Assembly: GCF_000725485.1 (NCBI RefSeq)
Contig: NZ_JOAG01000003.1
Coordinates: 248,001 to 312,000 of the forward strand
Origin: Nonomuraea candida
GTDB lineage: Bacteria > Actinomycetota > Actinomycetes > Streptosporangiales > Streptosporangiaceae
Direction of reading: 5' to 3'
Length of the DNA stretch: 64,000 nt
Both the position numbers and the translations under genes were made by a program. Positions 26,284-32,878 of this stretch are shown in pieces (position 1 is the stretch's first letter; every line of letters begins with the position of its first letter). The notes below the pieces were generated by a model. The model searched no databases and was not told the origin of the DNA. It saw nothing but the letters and a program-made list of their open reading frames with translations.

Positions 26284-26392
26284 GGAAACGGGTCACCTTG
26301 ATGACGTGTGCTCTGCCGTTGAGCCACCGCCGCATGAGAAGAGCGGCGGGCCGGATTCGAACCGGCACCCCAACGTCTCACAGCCCCTTTCC
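26284..26392 (-). ncRNA. Y-RNA-like RNA 2 with circularly permuted tRNA module
   Basis: On the minus strand the order is T-arm, 3' acceptor strand, linker, 5' acceptor strand, D-arm. The T-arm is GCCGG-TTCGAAT-CCGGC (26366-26350). It is followed by CCGCCGC (26349-26343), a 9-base linker, then GCGGCGG (26333-26327), which pairs perfectly with CCGCCGC. A normal D-arm follows, GCTC-AACGGCA-GAGC (26324-26310). ACGTC (26307-26303) pairs with GACGT (26377-26373) where the anticodon stem would be. Outside that, GGAAAGGGG pairs with CCCGTTTCC with one mismatch and closes the molecule. Bacterial Y RNAs of the YrlA type have this permuted tRNA-mimic design. Exact ends are estimates, and no Ro60 motif is clear in this copy. 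Confidence 0.7.
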
Positions 26393-26401
26393 GATCGGTC
26401 C

Positions 26402-26569
26402 GGCACTCGACGATCAATGCTGAATCTGGAGCGAGAATCTGAATCTCAGACGGCCGCCTCTGCCGATTGGGCCACCGGGGCGCGAATGCCCCGGAGAGGA
26501 TTCGAACCTCCACCTGCACACCGTCATGTCAGCCTCAGGCCTCAGCCTCAGCTTGCGCTCTCAGCGCAC
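26402..26569 (-). ncRNA. Y-RNA-like RNA 1 with circularly permuted tRNA module
   Basis: This has the same permuted order as RNA 2. The T-arm is GGAGG-TTCGAAT-CCTCT (26511-26495). The 3' acceptor CCGGGGC (26494-26488) is followed by a 6-base linker and then GCCCCGG (26481-26475), a perfect 7-bp partner. The D-arm holds CCCAATCGGCAGAGG. GACGG (26525-26521) pairs with CCGTC (26453-26449). A long terminal stem follows: 26552-26539 pairs with 26432-26419 (12 of 14), and 26538-26531 pairs with 26446-26439 (7 of 8), with a 6-base bulge on the 3' strand. GTCGAGTG (26411-26404) near the base resembles the Ro60-binding consensus GNCGAAN(0-1)G with one change. The ends are estimates. Confidence 0.75.
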
Positions 26570-26588
26570 CCTCGCCTCAAGGCGAGGG
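26569..26588 (-). terminator. Hairpin between the DUF7873-type gene and Y-RNA-like RNA 1
   Basis: On the minus strand CCCTCGCC-TTGA-GGCGAGGG forms a perfect 8-bp hairpin 12 bases after the protein stop codon. It may end the mRNA or mark a processing boundary for the RNA. Confidence 0.5.
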
Positions 26589-26599
26589 GGTCCTTGGGT

Positions 26600-27346
26600 T
26601 CATTCGCGTCCGCTCTGCCCGAACAGGTAGGCGAACACCTTCTCGCCGACCTTGCGCTCGACGATCTGGGTGCCGTTCGCCTCCTCCCGCGCGTACTTCA
26701 CCGCGTCCCGCAGCTTCTCCACGCGCGCCAGCAGCTCGTTGACCCGCCGCTGCGGCAGCGCGCCGGAGAAGGACACCTTCGTCCAGTAACCGACGACGAC
26801 GTCCTCGTTGTAGACCTGCACCTGCGCCGGGTGCTTGTCGGTGGCCGCCGCCAGCACGTGGTTGCGCGGCACCTTCTTGGTGCGCGTGGTCTTCACCGGA
26901 TCGGTCCGCCAGGTGTCGGTGGCCTCGTCGCGCGACCAGGTCTCGGCCGGGTCGAGCGTGGGCAGCTTGGACACGAGGGTGTGGACGTCGGCGAGCTGCT
27001 TCTCCAGGAAGAGCAGGTAGGTTACCGGCACGTCCTCGATGAGCGCCACGCCGTCGATCTTCACGCTCGCCCTGGCCTCGCAGTTGGCCCAGTCTTTGGT
27101 GGCGGTCACGTCGAACAGCCGCGTCAGCGCGGCCCCGACCCCCTTGAGCACCTCGTCCACCTGCACCTGGACGCGCGTCGACTCGGGCGGCAACTGCTCG
27201 CCCTCGTCGTCGATCGGCTGGTAGGTGCGGGACAGGCCCGACAGCAGGGGCGCCTTCTGGATCTGGTGGTAGGCGTCCGTCACCTTGCGCTGGACGTCCG
27301 ACTTCACACCCTTCTCGACTGCGAGGATCTGGTTGAGCTTGGTCAC
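26600..27346 (-). CDS. DUF7873-type conserved actinobacterial protein
   Basis: The product is 248 residues. GTG 27346 gives VTKLNQILAVEKGVK and has TATGGT 7 bases upstream; ATG 27358 is an alternative. The fold is not one I can name beyond the DUF label. Visible features are a Lys/Arg-rich helix near residues 10-35, a conserved-looking YLLFLEKQLADVHTLVSKLP helix near 125, a DPAETWSRDEATDTWRT segment and a C-terminal KVGEKVFAYLFG. There are no membrane helices or signal peptide. The basic surface would suit RNA binding. Its stop lies about 30 bases before two Y-RNA-like RNAs on the same strand, which suggests a ribonucleoprotein partnership (inference). Confidence 0.75.
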   Translation of the reverse strand: MTKLNQILAVEKGVKSDVQRKVTDAYHQIQKAPLLSGLSRTYQPIDDEGEQLPPESTRVQVQVDEVLKGVGAALTRLFDVTATKDWANCEARASVKIDGVALIEDVPVTYLLFLEKQLADVHTLVSKLPTLDPAETWSRDEATDTWRTDPVKTTRTKKVPRNHVLAAATDKHPAQVQVYNEDVVVGYWTKVSFSGALPQRRVNELLARVEKLRDAVKYAREEANGTQIVERKVGEKVFAYLFGQSGRE

Positions 27347-27353
27347 GAACCCG

Positions 27354-27359
27354 ACCATA
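27354..27359 (-). promoter_or_regulatory. -10 box of a leaderless promoter
   Basis: TATGGT on the minus strand lies 7 bases before the GTG at 27346 of the DUF7873-type gene. It overlaps the alternative ATG at 27358. Confidence 0.4.
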
Positions 27360-27566
27360 GGCCCATCGGGGTATCCGCACACCTGATTTTTCGGACCTGC
27401 ACCCCTCTGGGGGCGTATGCCGCGTCTCGCCACACCTTTGCGACATTTCACCAAATCACGGCAATAATCCATCTGAATAATGATTCTTCGCCCGCATTTT
27501 GCATGACCGGGCGACCCCGCTTTCCCGAATGACGCACAAACTCTGCGGGCCTCTATGCTGCGCGGT

Positions 27567-27572
27567 TACCAT
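27567..27572 (+). promoter_or_regulatory. -10 box of a leaderless promoter
   Basis: TACCAT lies 6 bases before GTG 27579 of the WD40 lipoprotein gene, and supports that start over the ATG at 27555. Confidence 0.45.
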
Positions 27573-27578
27573 TTCCGG

Positions 27579-29048
27579 GTGGAAACTCCGTCCCGCCGCA
27601 TTACGCCCGGGCGGTGGCTGGTGCCCGCGGGTCTCCTCACCCTCGCCCTGGCCGGCGTGGCCTGCGCACCGCACGACGGTCAGGACGGGAAATCGGCGGA
27701 CGATCGTGCCCCGGTGACCGACGCCGTCCGCCGCGACGTGGCCGATCGGCTCGCGGGCGAGTCCCTGAGACTGGCCGGCGCCGACCCGCGCCTGTCCGTG
27801 GCGCTGGCTCTGGAGGCCGCCGCGCTGGCGCTGGAGGCCGCCGCGCTGTCGCCCACGCCGAAGGTGACCGCCGCCCTCGACCGGCTGCGCGGCCCGCACC
27901 CGGTCACCCGCTTCGCGACCGGCCCCGCGCCCGTGCGCGCCCTGGGCTTCGGCGGCGACGGGCGCTTCCTCGTCACCGGCGACGACACCGGGAAGGTCAC
28001 CGTCTGGGACACCTACACCGGCCGCGCCCGGCTGACGGCGCAGGTGCGGGGCGCGGTGACCGAGGCCGCCGTCAGCCACGGCGCCGGCTTCGCCGCGGCC
28101 AGGGGCGCCGGCGGCGAGGTGCGGGCGTGGGACCTGGGCACCGGGCGGCCCGCGGGCGCGTTCACCGGCGTCCCCGGCCACGCGTCCGGGCTCGTCTTCG
28201 TGCCCGGCCCGAAGGAGCTGCTGGCCTTCGCCGCCGGCGCGGGCACCGTGCAGGTGTGGGACACGCAGCCGTGGCAGCGCCGGCACACGTTCCGTCCCGA
28301 CGGCGGCGCCGCCTCCCTGACCTGGTTCTACGGGAGAGACGTCAGCACGGTGCTGGCCTCGCTGTCCGCCCGCGGCGCCCTGGAGGCCTGGGACCTGGAG
28401 AAGGGCCGCCGGCTCGGCATGACACGGGTTCCCGGGCCCCGGGGCGGCTCCCCCGCCCTGGGCGGCCACTCGTACGGCGACGAGGACGCCGTCGTCTCCT
28501 CGGGCGGCGCCTCGTGGCTGGCCTGGCTCGGCAGGCTCGTCTTCCACGACGAGCCCGGGCCGGCCTTCCAGCCCCTGCGCCGTCCCATGGCCTTCCCGTC
28601 CGTCATGGGCGGCATGGCGGGCCTGCTCGTCGCCGCCGACCCGGCGAAACGCGAGGTGACGGTCTGGCGGATCAGATCGGCCTATCCCGAGCGCACCTCG
28701 AAGCTCTCCCGCCTCCTCACCCACCGCCTCGACGCCGGCGGGCGCGCCCGGCTGACCGCCCTGGCGACCAACCCCCCGCACTACGGCATCGCCGGCGAGA
28801 ACGCGCCGCCCGTGCGCGTGCCGGTCGCCGTCGCGCTCACGGACGGCTCGGTCACGCTGTGGGACCTGCTGAAGGGCCCCCGGCTGACCGGCGGCAAGGA
28901 GGCGATCGACAACGAGCTGCACCAGCTGTGCTCCGGCACCCCGCTCATCCTCAGCCGGCAGGAGTGGCGCAGGTCCATCCCCGAACTGCCCTACGCCCCC
29001 GCCTGCGTAGAGATCATGAAGCGACGCTCCGCGGGAGGCCACGATTGA
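27579..29048 (+). CDS. WD40-repeat lipoprotein
   Basis: The product is 489 residues. It starts with a basic segment and a hydrophobic core ending in the lipobox LAGVAC (Cys near residue 29), so it is a surface lipoprotein. At least three WD-like blades are visible: GKVTVWDTYTGRA, GEVRAWDLGTGRP and GTVQVWDTQPW, then GALEAWDLEKGR and GSVTLWDLLKG. The tail CSGTPLILSRQEWRRSIPELPY resembles the C-terminal end of actinobacterial WD40 proteins fused to STAND ATPases, but no ATPase is present here. A duplicated LALEAAA element lies near residue 75. It overlaps the next gene by four bases. Confidence 0.8.
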   Translation: METPSRRITPGRWLVPAGLLTLALAGVACAPHDGQDGKSADDRAPVTDAVRRDVADRLAGESLRLAGADPRLSVALALEAAALALEAAALSPTPKVTAALDRLRGPHPVTRFATGPAPVRALGFGGDGRFLVTGDDTGKVTVWDTYTGRARLTAQVRGAVTEAAVSHGAGFAAARGAGGEVRAWDLGTGRPAGAFTGVPGHASGLVFVPGPKELLAFAAGAGTVQVWDTQPWQRRHTFRPDGGAASLTWFYGRDVSTVLASLSARGALEAWDLEKGRRLGMTRVPGPRGGSPALGGHSYGDEDAVVSSGGASWLAWLGRLVFHDEPGPAFQPLRRPMAFPSVMGGMAGLLVAADPAKREVTVWRIRSAYPERTSKLSRLLTHRLDAGGRARLTALATNPPHYGIAGENAPPVRVPVAVALTDGSVTLWDLLKGPRLTGGKEAIDNELHQLCSGTPLILSRQEWRRSIPELPYAPACVEIMKRRSAGGHD

Positions 29049-29827
29049 ACGCCCGACACCCCCTCCGCGCCCGGTGGGCCCGCACCCGGTCCTGGCGGCA
29101 GCGGCTGCGCGAGGACGGCCCGAGCAGGCGGGTGCTCGGCTGGGTGGCCGTGGCGGGCCTGGCCGTGGCGGCCTGGACCCTCTACCAGGGGTACGCCGGC
29201 CAGGGCGAGTTCAGCGTGCTCAAGCTGTCGGCCGGGCAGAGCCGGACGATCGAGACCGTCAAGCGGGACAAGAACGCGGGGAAGAGCTCCCCCTCCAAGG
29301 AGGAGGCCACGGTCCTGTCCCTCTACCTGGCCAACAACACCGACGACCTCAAGGTCTTCCGCGAGATCAAGGTGCGCACCAAACGCTTCGTCGAGCTCAC
29401 CCCCTGCGTCCACGGCGTGGGCGGCCCGGTCGAGATCACCGAGGGCTACGACGTCGACCTGCCCGCGCACGGCAAGAGCACGCAGACCCCCATCCTCTAC
29501 AAGCTGGAGCCCCGGCAGGCGGAGGGCATGGCGATCACCCTGGGCTCGCGCGTCGCGACGAGAGGCGTGTACGAGCTCGAGGTGTTCCTGCACGACGGAG
29601 CCGACTACCGGAGCATGGGCACCGTGACGGCCCTGTCGGACCCGGCGGTCAAGCAGATGTACCCGCTCGACCTCGACACCCTGCCGCTCAGCGACTTCCC
29701 CGACCCGGCGTGCCTGCGGGAGCTGGAGCGCGGGCTCACCGGCTTCATCGCCGGGGCGGACGCGGCGCCCCCGGAGGTCCGCGCCCTGCGCGACGGCGTA
29801 CGCGCCACCGCCGAACAGCTCAGATAA
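29045..29827 (+). CDS. Membrane-anchored protein paired with the WD40 lipoprotein
   Basis: The product is 260 residues from TTG 29045, inside a TTGA overlap with the upstream stop. A basic N-terminus precedes one membrane helix (VLGWVAVAGLAVAAWTLYQ). The rest is extracytoplasmic and contains ATVLSLYLANNTDDLKVFREIKV and LPAHGKSTQTPILYKLEP, suggesting a beta-sandwich. Two Cys (in TPCVHG and DPACLRE) could form a disulfide. No family is recognised. The coupled translation suggests that it binds or anchors the WD40 partner. It converges with a truncated lgt gene whose homology stops within a few bases of its 3' end. Confidence 0.6.
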   Translation: MNARHPLRARWARTRSWRQRLREDGPSRRVLGWVAVAGLAVAAWTLYQGYAGQGEFSVLKLSAGQSRTIETVKRDKNAGKSSPSKEEATVLSLYLANNTDDLKVFREIKVRTKRFVELTPCVHGVGGPVEITEGYDVDLPAHGKSTQTPILYKLEPRQAEGMAITLGSRVATRGVYELEVFLHDGADYRSMGTVTALSDPAVKQMYPLDLDTLPLSDFPDPACLRELERGLTGFIAGADAAPPEVRALRDGVRATAEQLR

Positions 29828-29829
29828 GC

Positions 29830-30207
29830 ACCGCCGAGGGACAGCCCCCGGCGGCGGCAGGCCAGCCACACGCCGACGCCGCCCAGGGCGACCGCGCCCC
29901 AGATGCCGAGCCCGCCCTCCCAGATGAACAGCGCCTGGTAGGGCTCCTTGACCGCGCGCGGGCCGAAGTACGTCTGCCAGTCCACGATGACGTGGTAGAG
30001 GCGGCCGCCGATCAGCCCGAAGATCACCGCCGGGACCGCGATGTCGTAGATGACGCCCTTCTCGCCGCCCCGGGCACGCCAGCGCCGCTCGCTCAGCCAG
30101 GCGCCGACGACGATCGCGAGGATCTGGCACAACGCGTAGGCGCGGATGGGGATGAAGCCAAGATGCCAGACACCTTCAGCGGGGCTGGGGATCGCCGCAA
30201 GGTCCAT
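29830..30207 (-). pseudogene. lgt: Truncated prolipoprotein diacylglyceryl transferase (lgt remnant)
   Basis: ATG 30207 begins MDLAAIPSPAEGVWHLGFIPIRAYA, and IFGLIGGRLYHVIVDWQTYF and FIWEGGLGIWGAVALGG follow, matching the first 120 or so residues of actinobacterial Lgt. Homology ends at CRRRGLSL near 29835. The rest of Lgt, about 160-200 residues with the Arg-rich catalytic loop of QAIGRWGN type, is absent. The frame runs on antisense to the convergent gene as far as 29605 without Lgt sequence. It is therefore a 5' remnant, not an active enzyme. A leaderless -10 box is intact, so it may still be transcribed. Confidence 0.75.
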
Positions 30208-30531
30208 GCTGGGGACAGTAGCCCACGCATCCCTTCCGCGGCCGCCCCGCGTCGCGGCAATCTCCCCGCCCCCGCCGGGCGTCACGCTCGGGGAGCGGCC
30301 TGCACGGGAGGGCGCCTTCAGACCGTCCTTTTGGGACTTGCCCCCAGGTGGCCACAATCGGCCAGGCGCGCCCGCGAACGTCCGGCTCAGCGCCCGCGCG
30401 GCGGCCGGGCCGCCCCGTTAGGGTCCGGCGCCAAACGGCCCCATGCCACGCCACGCGATTGACCCGCTACCGGCGGTGTCCCATATTCGGCAGAGGTCCA
30501 ACACCTTCAAGGGCGAGGGAGGGAATCGCGC
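30208..30531. other. 324-base intergenic region
   Basis: This separates the lgt remnant (minus) from the lectin gene (plus). I see a GC-rich stretch with short inverted repeats but no convincing gene. The only clear signal is the lgt -10 box at 30215. Confidence 0.5.
30215..30220 (-). promoter_or_regulatory. -10 box of a leaderless promoter
   Basis: TACTGT on the minus strand lies 7 bases before the ATG at 30207 of the lgt remnant. Confidence 0.4.
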
Positions 30532-30792
30532 ATGGCAACGTACAAGACGCAGATCCAGTGGGGCGGGCCCAATGCCGAGTGGCACGACGACACGGACCTG
30601 ACGATCGTCATCAACAACCGCGCCGGCGTCGTACCGAACACCGGCATGCCCGGCACCGGGACCCAGGTGACCTGGTCGAGCCCGCAGGGCAACGGCTCGA
30701 TCACGTTCTTCGAGGACGGCAACCTGTTCAGCGGCTCGGCGCAGTTCAAGGGCGAGGGCCCGGTCGGCTACCGCGGCACGCTCAAGCCCTAG
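30532..30792 (+). CDS. Single-domain OAA-like lectin
   Basis: The product is 86 residues with GAGGGAGGGAAT just before the ATG. The sequence TQIQWGGPNAEW near the start and FKGEGPVGYRGTL at the end match the repeat borders of Oscillatoria agardhii agglutinin (QWGG..APW and YAGEGPIGF.GTL). OAA lectins bind high-mannose glycans and carry two or four such repeats that together form a beta-barrel. This protein has one repeat plus a NTGMPGTGTQVTW insertion, so it would have to dimerise. No signal peptide is present. The assignment rests on motif recognition alone. Confidence 0.65.
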   Translation: MATYKTQIQWGGPNAEWHDDTDLTIVINNRAGVVPNTGMPGTGTQVTWSSPQGNGSITFFEDGNLFSGSAQFKGEGPVGYRGTLKP

Positions 30793-30913
30793 CACCGGCC
30801 CGGCTCCGCACGACCCCGCCCTCGTGACGAGGGCGGCCCGTGCGGCGGAAACCATCCGGCCGGCCGGCGGGGACCATCCTGCCGGCCGGCGCCCGCCCAG
30901 GGATCGGGGCCGG

Positions 30914-31294
30914 CTACTGCTGCTGTTGCTGCTTCAGCCGGAGCGCTTCCTTGCGGTTGTCGGCCTGGATCGACCGCTCGCGCTCCAGCCACTCCGGATT
31001 CTCCGCCTTCAACGCGTCGATCTCGGCGGTGGTGAGCGGCTCGGTGATGCCGGCTCTGGCCAGGCCGGAGATGGAGACCCCGAGCTTCGCGGCGACGACC
31101 TGCTTGGGGTGCGGGCCGTTGCGGCGCAGGTCGGAGAGCCAGGCGGGCGGCTTGGCCTGCAACGCGTTGAGCTCGTCCCTGGAGACGACACCCGCCTGGA
31201 ACTCGGCGGGCGTGGCCGAGAGGAGGACACCCAGCTTCTTGGCCGCGGTCTCGGGCTTCATCGTCTGGGTGCTCTTCGGTTTGGACGAGGTCAT
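30914..31294 (-). CDS. DUF5997 family protein
   Basis: The product is 126 residues from ATG 31294 with TACGCT 7 bases upstream. It reads as two related helix-loop-helix units (AAKKLGVLLSATPAEFQAGVVSRDELNAL and AAKLGVSISGLARAGITEPLTTAEIDAL), a repeat typical of the DUF5997 family, and ends in Lys-Gln repeats. It is cytoplasmic and small. It is divergently paired with a LysR substrate-binding-like gene, a neighbour pair that I recall as common in actinobacteria. No biochemical function is known to me. Confidence 0.8.
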   Translation of the reverse strand: MTSSKPKSTQTMKPETAAKKLGVLLSATPAEFQAGVVSRDELNALQAKPPAWLSDLRRNGPHPKQVVAAKLGVSISGLARAGITEPLTTAEIDALKAENPEWLERERSIQADNRKEALRLKQQQQQ

Positions 31295-31301
31295 GGCACC
31301 A

Positions 31302-31307
31302 AGCGTA
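31302..31307 (-). promoter_or_regulatory. -10 box of a leaderless promoter
   Basis: TACGCT on the minus strand is 7 bases before ATG 31294. With the TACCCT box at 31338 it makes a compact divergent promoter pair. Confidence 0.5.
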
Positions 31308-31337
31308 GTCAGTCGGAACGGGTTCCCCGGACATCGG

Positions 31338-31343
31338 TACCCT
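31338..31343 (+). promoter_or_regulatory. -10 box of a leaderless promoter
   Basis: TACCCT lies 6 bases before the GTG at 31350. Confidence 0.5.
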
Positions 31344-31349
31344 GGGCAC

Positions 31350-32069
31350 GTGACTGAGGGAGAGCCCGGCAAAGTGTTCCGGCTGGCATACGTGCCCGGG
31401 GTGACCCCCGCCAAGTGGGTCAACGTCTGGACCGAGAGGATGCCCGACGTGCCCATCGCCCTGGTCACGGTCCCCGCCGCCGAGGCGGTGGCCCTGCTGC
31501 GCGACGGCGGCGCCGACGCCGCCTTCGTCCGCCTCCCGGTCGACCGCGACGGGCTCAGCGTGATCCCCCTCTACGTGGAGACCACGGTGGTCGTGGTGCC
31601 CAAGGACCACGCCGCGACCGCCGTCGAGGAAGTGACCGTCGCCGACCTCGCCGACGATGACGTCCTCCATCCCCTGGACGACGTCATCGAATGGCCGGCG
31701 GCCAGGCCCGGGCAGCCGGCCTTCACCCGCCCCGACACGACGGCGAGCGCGATCGAGCTGGTGGCCTCCGGCGCCGGGCTGCTGCTGACCCCGCAGTCGC
31801 TGGCCCGCCTCCACCACCGCAGGGATCTCACCTACCGGCCGGTGACGGACGCCCCGCAGTCCCAGGTCGCGCTGGCCTGGCCCACGGACGCGACCACCGA
31901 CCTGGTGGAGGACTTCATCGGCATCGTCCGGGGCCGGACGGTGAACAGCTCACGCGGCCGTACCCCCGCCCCTCCGCAGAAACCGGCCCCGCAGGCCCGC
32001 AAACCCGCCCGTAACACCTCGACCCGCCGGGCCGCGCCGGCCAGGCGGAAGGGCCGCCGCCCCCGCTGA
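31350..32069 (+). CDS. LysR-type substrate-binding domain protein without DNA-binding domain
   Basis: The product is 239 residues from a leaderless GTG. It begins at FRLAYVPGVTPAKWVNVWTERMPDV, the first strand of a periplasmic-binding-protein type 2 fold. It continues with LLRDGGADAAFVRLPVDRDGLSVIPLYVETTVVVVPKDH and ASAIELVASGAGLLLTPQSLAR, all characteristic of LysR effector domains. The N-terminal winged helix of LysR proteins is missing. The last 45 residues are a Pro/Lys/Arg-rich disordered tail (TRRAAPARRKGRRP) that could bind nucleic acid. It is probably a ligand-responsive partner rather than a classical regulator. Confidence 0.82.
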   Translation: MTEGEPGKVFRLAYVPGVTPAKWVNVWTERMPDVPIALVTVPAAEAVALLRDGGADAAFVRLPVDRDGLSVIPLYVETTVVVVPKDHAATAVEEVTVADLADDDVLHPLDDVIEWPAARPGQPAFTRPDTTASAIELVASGAGLLLTPQSLARLHHRRDLTYRPVTDAPQSQVALAWPTDATTDLVEDFIGIVRGRTVNSSRGRTPAPPQKPAPQARKPARNTSTRRAAPARRKGRRPR

Positions 32070-32083
32070 GCCGGCGGGAGCGC

Positions 32084-32520
32084 TCATCGGCGTTCCAGGG
32101 CGGTCATGTGCGCGGCGATCCGCCCGGCGGTGGGGCGGTGCAGGGTGTCCACCACCTGCCCGTCGGTCAGGAACACCACCGAGTCGGCGTAGGAGGCGGC
32201 GACCGGGTCGTGGGTCACCATCACCACTGTCAGCGGTTGGGTCAAACCCCGGGGGGAGGCGCTCATCTCCATCATCACTGTCAGCCGTTGCTGGGTCTCG
32301 TCGTGCAGATCGCGCTCGATCCGGTGGCGCTCGGCGTCCGCGGCGTCGATGAGGCGGAGCTGGTTCTCGGAGAGCATCTCGACCCGGCGTGCCAGGCGGT
32401 CGACGTGCGAGGGGGCCAGCAGGCGCCGGGCGATCGCGGCGTCCCACGCGGCCATCCCGCGGACCACCCACGGCGCGCCGAACAGGCACAGCAGGCCGGC
32501 CCCCACCAGGGCCGCCGGCG
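32084..32520 (-). pseudogene. Chimeric remnant of a histidine kinase and an ABC transporter ATPase
   Basis: On the minus strand the open frame first reads as part of a NarL-type sensor kinase: AARRLLAPSHVDRLARRVEMLSE, then the H-box region AERHRIERDLHDETQQRL. It changes abruptly to the C-terminal end of a MacB/LolD-type ABC ATPase: LTVVMVTHDPVAASYADSVVFLTDGQVV. Neither domain is complete: the kinase lacks its ATPase domain, and the transporter lacks Walker A, the signature motif and Walker B. This is recombined gene debris next to the integrative element. A deletion joining two neighbouring operons is the simplest explanation. Confidence 0.75.
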
Positions 32521-32539
32521 CATTACCGAAGGGGCAACG

Positions 32540-32790
32540 TCCGTCAGGTCGCCATCCCGGAAGTGACCATCCCGGCTCTCCGCGAACACCTCGACCAGTT
32601 CGCCAAGCCAGCACCCGACGAGCTGATCTTCACCGGCGTACGCGGCAGCATCCTTCGCCGCAGCAATTTCCGACACGCGGCCGAAGGGGATGTAAGCAGC
32701 GAGAAGATCGGCTTTCCCGGCCTGCACTTCCACGATCTCCGACGCACCTGCGACACGATCGCTGCCAGCTCCGGCGCGAGTCCCACAAGT
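32540..32790 (+). pseudogene. C-terminal fragment of a tyrosine recombinase
   Basis: The frame reads VTIPALREHLDQF, ELIFTGVRGSILRRSNFR and FPGLHFHDLRRTCDTIAASSGAS. These are the middle strands and the HxLR box of an actinobacterial phage-type integrase. The N-terminal arm-binding domain, the first catalytic Arg region and the Tyr-containing end are absent. It is distinct from the intact integrase at 40731-41915. It lies just outside the left att site, so it may record an earlier element at the same tRNA. Confidence 0.75.
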
Positions 32791-32832
32791 TCTAATCAAG
32801 ATCGCCCACATCGGCCAATGCACGTTGATGGC

Positions 32833-32870
32833 AAGAGCCCCGTTTTCCGCAGGTGGGAGACGGGGCTCTT
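32833..32870. terminator. Terminator outside the left att site
   Basis: AAGAGCCCCGT pairs perfectly with ACGGGGCTCTT across a 16-base loop, followed by TCTG. It lies where the original terminator of the tRNA-Val gene would have been before the element inserted. Confidence 0.7.
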
Positions 32871-32878
32871 TCTGCTGG

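Noticed and set aside
26341..26450. A tRNA with a long intron in the anticodon loop
   Set aside because: CGTCT and AGACG could close such a loop, but the acceptor stems still do not match and more than 70 bases would be intron without a known structure.
26284..26520. A cluster of ordinary tRNA genes on the minus strand
   Set aside because: In the normal reading order the acceptor strands do not pair (GCCCCGG against CCGCCGC). In the permuted order both pair perfectly, and the first T-arm has no 5' half upstream.
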